A stretch of 64,000 bases of DNA from Ligula intestinalis (taxonomy: Eukaryota; Platyhelminthes; Cestoda; Diphyllobothriidea; Diphyllobothriidae). The stretch covers positions 69,191,943-69,255,942 of the forward strand of contig JAYGXS010000001.1 in NCBI GenBank assembly GCA_036362985.1, given 5' to 3'. The notes beneath the pieces were generated by a model that searched no databases, had not been told where the DNA came from, and was given only the letters and a program-made list of their open reading frames with translations. Both the position numbers and the translations under genes were made by a program. This document shows positions 22,481-33,580 of this stretch, piece by piece. Numbering within the stretch: position 1 is the first letter of the stretch; each line of letters begins with the position of its first letter.

Positions 22481-24379
22481 GTAAGTAAACGCAAATAATG
22501 ACGTAGTCTTTCGTATCCTTCTCTGCAGACTGTAACGTATTTCTTTTTTTAAATTCCAGAGTCCGAACCCCAACCCGGCCCCTCGGATGGGATTTAAAAT
22601 ACCCATGAATAATCCAGATGAACATATTTTTGTACAAGTATTTTTAGAACATTTTACGTTTAATAAAGTTTTATTACGCACATAGCAGGCCTCAAAAAAC
22701 TGCAACGGGGGTATATCGTGCGAATGGGGGATTTTTTCGAGAAGTAGGCGTCCCGCTGTGCAAAAAAAATTTGAGATACGAATTTTCGTACGAGTTCGTG
22801 TTTCAAATTCGTACGAAAGTTCATACGAAGAAGTCGTGCATTCGTGGTAAATTCGTGGTGATTCGTGGTTACTTTGCTATTACGGTCAGAAGGAGCACGT
22901 GATCGACTTTATCAAATACGTTGCTTATAAGCAAGTCCGAGTTGATTAACACAGCCTACTTAACTAGGTAGCTGGATATTTAATCAGTATCTGTGGGGAT
23001 GAAGATCAAACGAACCAATTTAGTCGGGCTAACAAACTACACTCTTGCACGTTGAATGTTCTGTTTGGTGCTAAACACATAAATATATGTATGTCCTTAG
23101 CTTATGTTAGGCACTCGAATACCTAAGTTACAGATTGCAATCTCCAGCTGCGCATACTCGATTACGCAAATCGAGAGTGCAAATAACAATAATAATAATA
23201 GAGGTAAATACCTGCACCAGACCACGTTAGACTGAACAACGGCAGGTCAGTCTTGGTCAACGCGATAACTAAAACCTAAACAGTAACCACATTACCCAAA
23301 GCCTAAATAAATTCGAGATATTATAACAAAATATAACTGGAGGACAGAAAGCGTGGGGACTCATTCGGCTATGAAACCCGTACCACCTTATTCAAAAAAA
23401 TTCATTCTTTTTAAACCAGTGAAGCTATCTTCGAAATTTCTTTGCGGTTTTTACGAGGGCCTTTGGGATGGCAGGTCATCCGCGTAGGTAAATGCACGCT
23501 GAATAACTTCATATCACATATTAAAAGAAAATACTTGCCGTGTAATTTTCAAACGCCAAGCTGTAGGACAGACAAAGCTTTGTTTTCACCTTGTCCAAAT
23601 TGCGGTCAATGCACTGGAACATAATTTTATTTTTATTAATTCTTCTATTTATTCAGTGTGGTAATCAAAAGTTGGTATAATTGCACAAGAATGATGAAGT
23701 TTTTAGCAGAATAACTTCCCAAATTCTATTTAATTTTTTAAGATGATCCTATTTCAACCTAAGAGTAGGCATCGTCCTGCTTAATTAACTTTTCAACTGT
23801 CAGGTTTGCCACCCGTTAGACAAGGATGAGTCACATGGTGAAAGGATGTTTAAGAACGTTTAAATCATACGGGTTCTGTGGTTGGTGATGACATGATTTT
23901 TAACTTAGGGCTGAGCTTTATTTTCTCTTGTCCACTTCATAGAACCTTCAACAACGGCCGCTGCCATCCGTCCCTGGTAGGCGTGCATAAGAAATACTTC
24001 CGGCTATTTGCTGCATGTGTTAAAAGCAAGAAAGAAGTCCTTGCATGTGGGCGGTCCCACATAATCGATTAAAAATATGAACTTTGCGGCTTCTGGGACA
24101 GGTCAGGCCCTAGTTGCGGTCGTCATTGGCGTCCATGATTTAAAAATGCATTTAGTGTATGAGCGGGCCAAGTGTTCCAACTGTTGGTCCGGGTGAGGCG
24201 AGAACCATCATGCGTTTTTTGTCCAAATGTCAAAAGGGAAACTGCATCAGTACCCTTACTTTGAAAAAAGAGGAGTTTGTAGAACGGGATACAGTCACCA
24301 GCGGTGGACAGCGAATTTCGTCTTTGGCAAGTTGCGGCAATTCTCCAGAAAGCTTCGCAGGCCACTGAGTGCGATGTTA
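22481..24379. other. No gene recognised
   Basis: Contents are a low-complexity block of ttcgtacga-type words (22780-22865), a short (aat)n run near 23188-23200, and unassigned short frames. Nothing here has splice-linked coding character. Confidence 0.45.
22780..22865. repeat. ttcgtacga / attcgtgg word repeat
   Basis: The words ttcgtacga, ttcgtacgaa, ttcatacgaa and then attcgtgg repeat several times with variants, some as inverted copies. Confidence 0.7.
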
Positions 24380-25079
24380 CTGAATGATTTTTGTCAGTAG
24401 TCGATCCTGTTGCGCTGCATTTCCGACTTTTTCCAAAATGTCAGAAACCGTATGAGTGGAATCCATACAGAGACTATGAACCTCTGATTCAACGGAGACC
24501 AGTACAATGACCGTGCTGTCAAGCAAATTAGCCTGTAAGTCTATAAGGGTTTCCCTTTACCACCAAAACTGTGTAGTTGTTCAAGGCCGACCTGAGTCAA
24601 AGACACTTACTCCGAAGAAAAGAACTGACGTGGATGTCGAAAAGATTTGAACTCTGCTAAAAGACATTCTCCGACAGAGAGAGGCAGTGTTAGTTTGTGC
24701 AGTCTTCAAGATAGGCAAGAAAGTTAATGAACAGTCGGAAACTTTCCAACCTCGACCTATCAAGATAGTTCAGGCAAACAAAGAACAAATTAGCTTGGTT
24801 ATGTCCTGGAAAGCAGTCTTCCACGAATAATATAAGGCGGCGTTTTTTCAGCCGGATTACTCTATAGCGGAGCGTCTGAAACGCCGAGAATTTGTGGCGG
24901 ATTTGCAGGGAGACTAACAGCTGGAGAGAGCAATCTGGCTATTTTCGAGAGACGAATAATCGAGAAAACCACGATATTGCTCTGGAAGCATCCAATACTT
25001 AAGACGGCTGTGGCACATTAGTATTGGCAAACTCGCACCCAAAAGAACTAGGCACTGCAGAGTGTCGCCGACTAAAATG

Positions 25080-25530
25080 TCTGTATACCAACGCTCAGAG
25101 TCGATTCCCAAAGTTCGATTAACTTCAAATCCAGGTAGCCGATGAGTTTTCTGATGTTATAGCAATAACAGAAACATGGCTGTCACAGAACATCAGTGAT
25201 ACCGAAGAAGCGCTATCCAGATACCAATCATTTGGGCGGGGCCGAGGGAAACCACAGCGTGGAGTATTTTCTATGTATGTGTAGATCGACTATAGTTTTA
25301 ATGAAAAAAATAGCAAGATTACCGATGGTATGGAGGCTAGTTTACGGACAATTAAGGCTCGGAAGTCGCAGCCTCTGGAAGCCGTGATCGTATACCGACC
25401 ACCGCAGACAGACACTGATGCAAATGTGTATTTAATCGAGTGGATAAAGGAGATAGGTGGTCAACCTGATTTTCTAATCATGGGTGACTTCAATGCAGCC
25501 AAAATCAGTTGGAAGGATTTGCTCTAGAAC
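25080..25530 (+). pseudogene. LINE endonuclease domain
   Basis: AP-endonuclease-like fold motifs ITETWLS (catalytic Glu) and GDFNAAKISW (Asp/Asn pair) are kept, with stops in between near 25110 and 25290. Confidence 0.8.
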
Positions 25531-26339
25531 GCCTTCGATCCCCATCTTCTAAAAATGACATTTTAGGCTCTTCTCATACAACACGTCCTCGTTCCAACTA
25601 GAACACGTGGAGGGCAACAGGCTTGATGTTTAGACCTAGTCTTCACCAAGCATCTCGAAAATAAAGACGAGTTATGCTGCCTACCTCCAATTGGTCTAAG
25701 TGATCACGCTGTTCTTTCATGAGATTATGGTCTATATTCGGTACCTCCTAAAACAGACGAACCAGGGCCGAATGTATTGCCAGGCGACTTCCCTCAACTG
25801 AGAGCAGATGCACCGTAAATATACTAGGGTCTTCTTTACTCTGGGGATGTGACTGAGGACTGGAATAAAGTAAAGGAGTAGTTGTTGCATCTTATGAGAA
25901 TTCATTGTCCACTTTCAGTGCTCAAGATATTCAACGGACCTCAGCTGATACGAGGTCTCAAAATAGAGTTCAATAAAAAAGAAAAGCTTGGGAAGAAGTT
26001 TTGCAGAGCCAATCATAACGAAGATTCTAGAGAGTTAATTTACAGGGCAAAAAAATTTTAAAAAACTTGGTTTTCAAAAGACGTTGGGACTTTGAGATTA
26101 ATTTACTTCATCGAGCAGTCAAAAAGCCGAAGTTCCTATATAACTAATTAAGGAAAAGCACATGTAACAGAACCCGACTCCTGTAATGAAAAATGATGAA
26201 CGTCTCAAAATCTCTGACTGTAAAAACAAAGCCAAACATTTTTCTGAGTTCTTTCGTTCGGTTTTCACCACAGAAACTGCCTTCGTCAAAACTAGTGACG
26301 AGATCGCGGGAGCGAAAATACTGAGGACATTCTGTTTGG

Positions 26340-26970
26340 AGAAGAAACGGTTTTACAAGTACTAAAAAGCTTAAAGGAATTTAAATCACCCGGTCCAGAT
26401 GATATTCCTGCAAAATTGGTCAAGGAACTTGTTAGACAGCTGGCTCAACCACTATTAAGCCTTTTTTCGATACTGGAATCCCTCCATCAGATTATAAAAC
26501 AGCGTACATTGCACCGCTTTACAAAAGACATCGTACAATAGTTACTAAAAGGCCTTCAACGGGGTTCCATACCAATATCTCCCTCACAAGTTGTGACTGA
26601 TGGGTATCAGGGGGCAGACTTCTTACATGGATTGAGAATTTCTTCGCTCGTCATTCCCAAACTGTGTGTATAGGATGACAAAATCAAGGCCGACAATCAT
26701 CGAGAGCGGAGTCCCTCAAGGTTCAGTAATCGGACCGACCCTCTTTCTCTCGTTCTTCAATGATTGTCTACAGGAATAAGACTGTAGGTTGCTATGTTTG
26801 CACATGATGTAAAAATATGGAAGGTCATCAAGAGTACTGCCGATAAAGAATACTTCCAGGAAAATCTTTGTCAATTAAACGATTGGTCACGCAGATGGCT
26901 CCTGCCCTTCAATTCGAACAAATGCGCTCTGCTGCGTCTGGGAAATCGAAATCCGGTCCCTGATGCGTGA
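26340..26970 (+). pseudogene. LINE reverse transcriptase domain
   Basis: Motifs SPGPDDIPAKL, GVPQGSVIGP and a mutated catalytic box AHD are visible, in different frames. The template grip region before it is badly decayed. Confidence 0.8.
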
Positions 26971-27220
26971 TTCTACTGTTTGAACGGAATCCCTCTCCAA
27001 GAAGCAGAAATGCTTGTTCTCTTCCCTATATGACGAAGGTCCGAACTTGATAGTGGTTACCTCCTACTGACTACTTGCATGGGTAACATTCATAGCTACG
27101 TTGTATGGTCTAGCCATGCGTAGATATTATAGGCCTCCTGGTTCCATACAAAAGGTTGAAACTTCCTCCTCACCTGCGTGCACTGCTCCACGTGGTGGCT
27201 GTTAGTTCTTTCTCTACCGA

Positions 27221-27795
27221 ATGTCAGGTGTGAAAAAGAAATCAATCGGTTTCTCTGAAGTTAAGGTTAACACTGCGCTTCATCTTCTATTAAGACTGGC
27301 CACTTCTAATTTGTTGCCTGCCCAGATGACAGAATCTCATCATCGGCTGACGACCTCCGTATGCATCATCGAGGACCTGGAACACTGGAGCAACCACTAT
27401 TACCTTCTACTGCTGGTCATTATCTCAGTTCTTAAGTCGGGTCCCGACTGTTCCACCAGCGAACTGGTGTCCGATGACACCTATAGCTGCCCCGGTGGGA
27501 TGAATTCTCCATCTTCTAGCGGTGCAAACGAAGAATCTGACGTCTTGCATTGTCTTCCATGGTTTACGCCAACATTATGCTTTGTTCTACCGCGGAAAAA
27601 ATCGCTGAAATTAAATCAGTAACCTTATCTGTCTGCGATTTAGTCCGTCAGTCTTTGGAACCGTTATACGAACGAAGCTTTCGGTTTGTCTCGCCAAGTT
27701 TTAGGGCATCCCACATCCTTTACAGTTATTGCGTAAAGGCATCTTTCCCGAGCGCGGACACCCTGCAGACCGCACGGGATAATTTGGTCGCATGA
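27221..27795 (+). pseudogene. Ty3/Gypsy integrase, C-terminal part, relic
   Basis: The frame reads EDLEHWSNHYYLLLLVIISV, then PDCSTSELVSDDTYSCPGGM, as in the end of the Gypsy integrase core (EHW, D-C-S-A-E-L, LPGEM). After a frame change it reads VRQSLEPLYERSFRFVSPS, corresponding to the VRRPLEPPYDGPF block of the integrase C-terminal domain. It directly follows the LINE on the same strand, so two unrelated relics abut. The frame is open for 133 codons but family landmarks are substituted. Confidence 0.72.
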
Positions 27796-28759
27796 CAACT
27801 AAAAAATCGTGACTGGAAGAGTAATTCCCAAACGGGGTAAAACTGCATGTCTAATCATCATTCTTCACGCTTCTTGTGGTGGGATTCCTAGGGTATGCGA
27901 ATGTATCTGTTTATGTTAGGCAAGTGCCATTTTATCGAAACAGCGTTCGTTATAGAGAAGATTTAACGCCAGTTGATGCAGTTTTCGCGAAAAGCATAGC
28001 ATGGAAAAGCCAACAAACAGCGTATGTTCTTTTAAATATAACATTAACTGCACAGTCATGCGCGAACGATAGTTCATGAAAGCTTATCTTATAAACACTG
28101 ATTTAGGAAGTAGAGCAGTTTAGTATTTGTCACAAGAGTGATTGGCGACTACAGAAGGTTCCTTTAAGCCAGAAGTAGGGCAGGACCGATGAGGTTGGGA
28201 AGTTAACTGTAGGAAAGGAGCTAACAAAAGGTTCTGCAGAAACAAGCGGCTCACAGTAGAGATGCCAGTTGCTGTGCGTATACTCGTTGCCTCCGCGCAA
28301 GATTGCGGGATTCGGGGGCGTCCTCCCGCCAATCAGGAAATGGTCTTTAATGATTGGCGTCAAGTGCGCTAGACCAAAGGTCCAAGAGGCGAGACATCGA
28401 CGCGACCGAGAAGCAGAGAATGCAGATGGCTCAAAAAGGAGTGTGTGACGGATTGGATGCACAAGGCGAAATTATCACGAGGCCTGCCAGCTGAAGAAAA
28501 AGGTGAGTCAGTGATAGCGACGCTGATGTCAGGACCGCCATTTATTAACTCACTCTCTTCGGCGTCATGTTAACCACCTCGCTACTTGATCCCTATCATG
28601 TAGAGTGGCCAAATTATTCAAACAATTAAGAAAATGTCCGGATATTTCTGTAAAATAGACATGACCATGGCCACATTTGGCCTTGTCTGACCACAGCAAC
28701 TAGGCCAGGCCATGTGTTAGCAGAGCACTGGAACAAGCACTGGCTAGAAATTGGCGAAG

Positions 28760-29000
28760 AACTCACTTCCCACCACCGCCAATGGATCGTTGGTATCCAT
28801 GAAATCCATGAAGCCGACTCATCCAATATTTGGAGGTGAATAAATGAATTACAAGTAAGTTACTGGTAGCCGCAATATCCACATTAAAACGCGCCAATTT
28901 TTGGTCCAACATAGCCGTCCTCCATTCTTTTAAGTTTCTTAGAAGGTTGTCTAAAACAGGAAGAATGTTCGAGTTTGGTAGAGACAAGAATATTTCTCTG
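28760..29000 (-). pseudogene. AP-endonuclease fragment of a second LINE type
   Basis: On the - strand: VLDNLLRNLKEWRTAML, then LARFNVDIAATSN, then LHGFHGYQR. This matches the endonuclease start of the RTE-type (craniofacial development protein 2-like) group, where RRTALVARELARY and VDIAALSET are usual. The catalytic SET/SEV Glu position is replaced. Confidence 0.6.
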
Positions 29001-29029
29001 AGAGCAAGTTGAGAGGACAAGGATATATA

Positions 29030-30390
29030 TTTAAAGAGGATGTTTCACGTCTCCCAGTCATGGTCAAGTTGAAGCGTTATGATTTATCCGCAATTTTTGG
29101 GATACATTTTCGACCTACAGCAGGTGCCAGAGCATATACACTGCTATCTTTAAATCGCGTCACTTCACCTAGTAATAATTCTTTATTGAGGATCCGCGTG
29201 GGCAATACGAGTGCAAATGAAAAGTAAATTTTAAAATCCTGGAATGCAAAAGTCCGTGAGAATAACAGCCGACTGTCCTTAATAACTGATGACTGGTTAA
29301 TTGGGCATCTGCTTGTTGCCTTTATCAATCCAACGACCATGCAGTTAAATATGACAATAAGAGAGTGGTAAAAACATTGACCAGCGAATGCACGTCGCCA
29401 AAAAAGATATAAAATGCGCGTGGTGGGGAGGTTTGTACGAAGAAATCACTTTTAGATGCGACAGTGGTTTACTAACACAGCGCCATGTTGGCGAGTAACA
29501 GCTCCGTGTTTAAAGAGACATTAATCAAATACCTGCTTTTTGCTGCAGCCAGTGCCACACACAGAATGCCAATCTTACATTTGACCAGCCAAGTCCTGTG
29601 CGTTGAGTATCTTGTGGACCTGCTTATCGGTTTCATCAGCATACTTGCCTCGGCCTCATTTGCACTCTATTTGATAAAAGATAGTCAACTTTTGATTGGC
29701 ATTTATTGCGTCTTTGTGCTTTATGAGCTACCGGTGGGTGGTCGCTTCCGGCCCGTCAAAGACGCCAATTCCTAATCTGTTCGTCAGTTCAGACGGCTCT
29801 ATGACCTACCAGCATGTGTTTAGTACTGACTTGGGTGAAGGTATGCCTCCCGCCCTTACCATATTACGAGAATTATTAATAAATTAAAGGGTAAGAAAAG
29901 AGCCCTCGGGATCTAAAAAAGACAAACTTTAGGTTCGGGAATGCATTGAGCAAATAATACAATGCGGTTGATTTACATAGCACAAGTTCCCGGACACGTG
30001 CAAGAATTCTAAAATAGACTTATAGGGTCAAACAGAGATGTCGAAGGTGCTCGAAAATGTATCAGGAAAATGAAAGGCGAAAATTCCATATTATTTTTCG
30101 AAATAAATGCTAACCTGGAATCAAGTTTTTTATAAACTCGACATTCAAACACTCAAGTGAGCCCACCGACAAGCTATAACAGAGTGCACAACTAATCTCT
30201 GCTGGGAATGATCTGCAGCTGTGTCATTCCTTTGCTCGCGCAAAGAATGATAAACAGCTGGAAGATCGAGGTTCCTACTAACTGGGTCATCGGTCGAATA
30301 CATTTGTTCCCGCAATATGGTTGTAGGACTCACTCATCCCGTCGTGCCATCGGGCTCACCCACCAGCCTCGCTAGCAGCCACACAAAGGC
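29030..30390. other. No gene recognised
   Basis: A + strand frame at 29485-29775 is hydrophobic (VDLLIGFISILASASFALYL) and could be read as a membrane segment, but it has no relatives I know and no splice context. Otherwise nothing is seen. Confidence 0.4.
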
Positions 30391-30394
30391 TAAC

Positions 30395-30515
30395 GTTAGA
30401 GTCAGAATAGTATTATTGTCAAAGACAAGGGAGACTGGAATGGCCATTTTTAGCTTATCAGCCGTCATCAGCCAGCCATAACCAGCCCCAGGGGTGGCGA
30501 CCGCTACATATATTA
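30395..30515 (-). mobile_element. tRNA-derived SINE, copy 2 (partial)
   Basis: The family body is present, with ctgatga on the - strand at 30471-30465 and the conserved aatggccattt and gactggaatgg words. The tRNA-like head is cut off. Confidence 0.65.
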
Positions 30516-30524
30516 AAGATCGCC

Positions 30525-30690
30525 ATACATTACCTACAAAGGCAAGGGTGAGTGGAATGACCATTTCTGACTTATAAGATATCGTCAGCCAGCCATACCC
30601 AATCCAGGGGTGGCGGGCTTCGAGGCTCGATCCCGCGACCTTGTTGGCTAGAAGCCCAACGCTCTAATCGCCGAGCCCACCAAGCTTTTC
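30525..30690 (-). mobile_element. tRNA-derived SINE, copy 3
   Basis: Read on the - strand from 30690: gcgattagagcgttggg (A-box-like), then gcgggatcgagcctc (B-box-like), then body with ctgacga near 30585 and gaaatggtcattcc. It is in tandem with copy 2. Confidence 0.7.
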
Positions 30691-31699
30691 ACAACTGGGT
30701 CAAATAGATTATTCAAATCTGCGAACCAAACCTCTACTAATTTTGGTATTGTATTTATTATTGTAATTATCTTATGGTAGCGACAGATTTAAACTGAAAA
30801 CTACACCCAATGAAAGATTTGGCGAGCTTTGAAACTCCTATTGCCAATTATACCATCGAGCTTGATGCTTAATGAAATGGTGTTCCTTGCACAAATAAGT
30901 TCAGAATAGCGAGCCAAGTCCCCATTATACTGCTCCTATGATTGTTTAAGTCCTTAGATGATGACGATGTATGCATGACCAGTAGTACCGAGTTAATGGA
31001 ATTCTGAGGTTTGGGCAGACGGTGGTAGTGAAACAAAAGGTCGGTTAACTGGGCTCGTCGTTTGTGGTTTTCGATGGGTAGTCACGAGATTATAGGTCGT
31101 AACCATTGGGCTTCATAATTATCGACCCCTGGGAAGTTTAATATCGTTTACACATCTATTGAAATAGTGAGTTGAGTCTGTACATAATTTGGGATCGACA
31201 GTATACACCGGTCGGAATTGTGTCGGCACCACGCGATTTGTAGGTTAGCAGATATTGTACAGATGTGGAAGTCCTTTGCAGGTAGGCTGGATTGACGTAA
31301 TTTGCAGTTGATTGCACTTTGGCGAGGTTGCTAGTGGCTTTTTGGATAGTGCCGATAGCTAATTCAGGACTCTTATGAAGTACTCGGCTAAACGATGCGG
31401 AATTTGAGACATTAAGGCCAGACAAGTGTTGCATCAGGACTGACTAGTGACATGGTTCTAACAGATTGAAAACGACGAAGTCGCTTATACAACTGCAGCT
31501 TACGTATTTTTGGAATTTTCCACTTTGATGTCTTCCGCTTTTCGACGTGAAGCGTCAATAGTCTGTTTCTCTAGGAGTGCAGATGCCATGTTTTTCGTTG
31601 TTGATGGTGTACGCTACGTATTTGTGCTTCATCCTTGATATTCCCTCCCAGTATCTACAGTCGACTGCCAAAATCCAAGCGTATTTGCATCACATCTAA

Positions 31700-33330
31700 C
31701 ACTGTAAAGTGCGATTTATCGTGTGCTTGCTTAACTTGTGGCTACTTGTAGATTTAGATCCGCAGCGATATCCTCATGTCAACAGGGTGATGCTCCGCCT
31801 ATCGTGCATTGCTCTTGCGAATAACATATCGCGCAAACAGCCCTACCCTGTGTATTTCCGTCGAACAATCGCAGACTATCACGCAGCAAGCCCATGTGTA
31901 GCCCCATGGAACACTCGCTGTCTATCATGCAGCATCACTACGTGTATCACCGTGGAACAATCGTTGACGCGGTGGCCGAGTCTTGGCATATCGACTCAGC
32001 TGGCGACAAAGCTGATGTCAACGATTCCACCTCCTACCGAGGTACATAAGGAGGAGGAGGAAGAACCAGGAGAGAAAGCGGCAGCGGCGTTTGAGCCCCG
32101 TCAGATACCTGACCGGTCAACTCGTAGTGGCGCGCACAAAAGGAGTGGTGCGCCAACAAAGTTCCCTTCCTCCTCTCTCACGACTGCCGCCGAGTCCCCA
32201 AACCTCTCCACGAGGGACCCCAGTACTAAAAAGGCAAGAACTTCAGCCTATGGACCACCTGGCCGAAAAGGAGTGCAGATAGTTCCGCTACAACTGAACC
32301 CGCGGCTCAAATCTTATGATTTAGCTCCAACAATGGAGTGTTAGGGCAGACCTTAACTCAAAACCCACGCCGCCCTAACGACGCGAGATCACCGGCCCAC
32401 CCACACAGAGTGCATGTAAGGACGCGCACATGGCGGTGGCGCAGGATTCCAATGCAAGCCAGACAACCACCTGTCCGCCCGTCTGACACCCGCGCTCAAC
32501 TCTTGCCAAGTGGTAGCTTAACATGCCAACTCTCATGACTCACCAGCCAATGAAGTCATGACTTTCTTGTGACTACCATCCAATTGGTCCAACCTTATAC
32601 ATACGCATTCGCTTGCTCTTAAGTATGCTGTACTAGGTTTGCTCGAAGACTTATAATTTATTCCACTTCTTGTCGTGTCCTTTCTCTCTTTAGAATCTCA
32701 CATGTGGCGTAGTAAGGCGGTGAATTGTGCAGTCTTGGCCACCGTCTCAAAAAATCGACTCAGCTAGCGGCAAAGCTAACGTCCACCCTACAGGCGTGTA
32801 TTGCAGCCTTGGGCACCGCTACAACAATTTGGCGACGAAGTATCGCCGTTATAAAAGCGAGGACTTATTTCAGCAGTTAGTAGTGGTGTAGACGAGGATT
32901 TCCTTGTATTTTTCAGGTGATTCGGAAGCTGGAGAGTGCGTTAGACAAGAAGGGACGATGTTCAAGACAAGTCGGCAGGAGAAGGAATTTGGCACAGTTG
33001 CATTCACCACTTCCGTGTTAGTCGAGTGCGCCCTCATGGTTGGTATGGTGCCTACCAACCTGGACAATGCAGTACCTGATTGTCCTTCTTTGGAGAGGCG
33101 CACCTTGCTGATAGCCGCACTGCCCACCTTGCATCAAAACAGTTTATGGATGACCATATAGGCCCTACTTCCTGCACGGTTGCGATATGCAAGAGAAAAG
33201 ACATTCCAAGCTGCCGGACTAAGCAAGGTCAATCTGTCAGACTGTAAGCGGTGAAATAGTTATCGTTTCTTAAAAGGCTCCTACCAAATTTTCTGCGTCC
33301 AAGAGGACGACCAGCCCACAGACGGCGTGA
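31700..33330 (+). mobile_element. LTR-retrotransposon debris (probably Ty3/Gypsy)
   Basis: A 211-codon frame (31709-32344) ends with a Pro/Ser/Arg-rich part containing DRSTRSGAHKRSG, as often found at the end of Gypsy pol. It is followed by a stretch with promoter-like character and a tttggcgacgaag word near 32830, resembling the start of a Gypsy leader. The 25-base word with cgactcagctggcgacaaagc occurs twice (31996 and 32757) and again, diverged, at 45303. I could not define LTR ends or a gag domain. Confidence 0.4.
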
Positions 33331-33404
33331 TTGTCCAGCATTTGTTTAAGGTAATGTCCTAGCCCCCAACCACGAGAGAGGACAGTCAGTGATGCGACAA
33401 CACC

Positions 33405-33580
33405 GAGGAATGCACGGGAGACTGTAATGGTCATTTCTGATTTATTTGCCGTCTTCAGTCAAACATACCTTGCTCCAGGCGCTGCAGCACCCAAAGTTCG
33501 AGCTTGTGACCAGTTGGTTGAAAGTCCGTCTTAACCCGCTGCATCGCGGGCTCGTTGTCTTGCCGGGTTCGATCGGGAGT
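33405..33580 (-). mobile_element. tRNA-derived SINE, copy 4 (diverged)
   Basis: The - strand reads gcccgcgatgcagcgggtt in the head region, then body with ctgaaga and cagaaatgaccatt. It is a weaker match than the other copies. Confidence 0.5.

Larger units (their letters stand above)
24380..27070 (+). mobile_element. LINE (CR1-like) with ORF1, endonuclease and RT, decayed
   Basis: Three parts are readable in order. ORF1-like: RPIKIVQANKEQ and FFQPDYSIAERLKRREFVA (24750-24910). Endonuclease: CLYTNAQSRF, DVIAITETWLSQNISD (25080-25200), AVIVYRPPQTD and FLIMGDFNAAKISW (25380-25515). Reverse transcriptase: LKEFKSPGPDDIPAKL (26370-26420), ESGVPQGSVIGPTLF (26700-26750), FAHDVKIWKVIKS (26800), then NDWSRRWLLPFNSNKC. 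The catalytic A-D-D box is A-H-D, and many stops interrupt, so it is inactive. It is the most complete LINE copy in the window. Confidence 0.85.
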
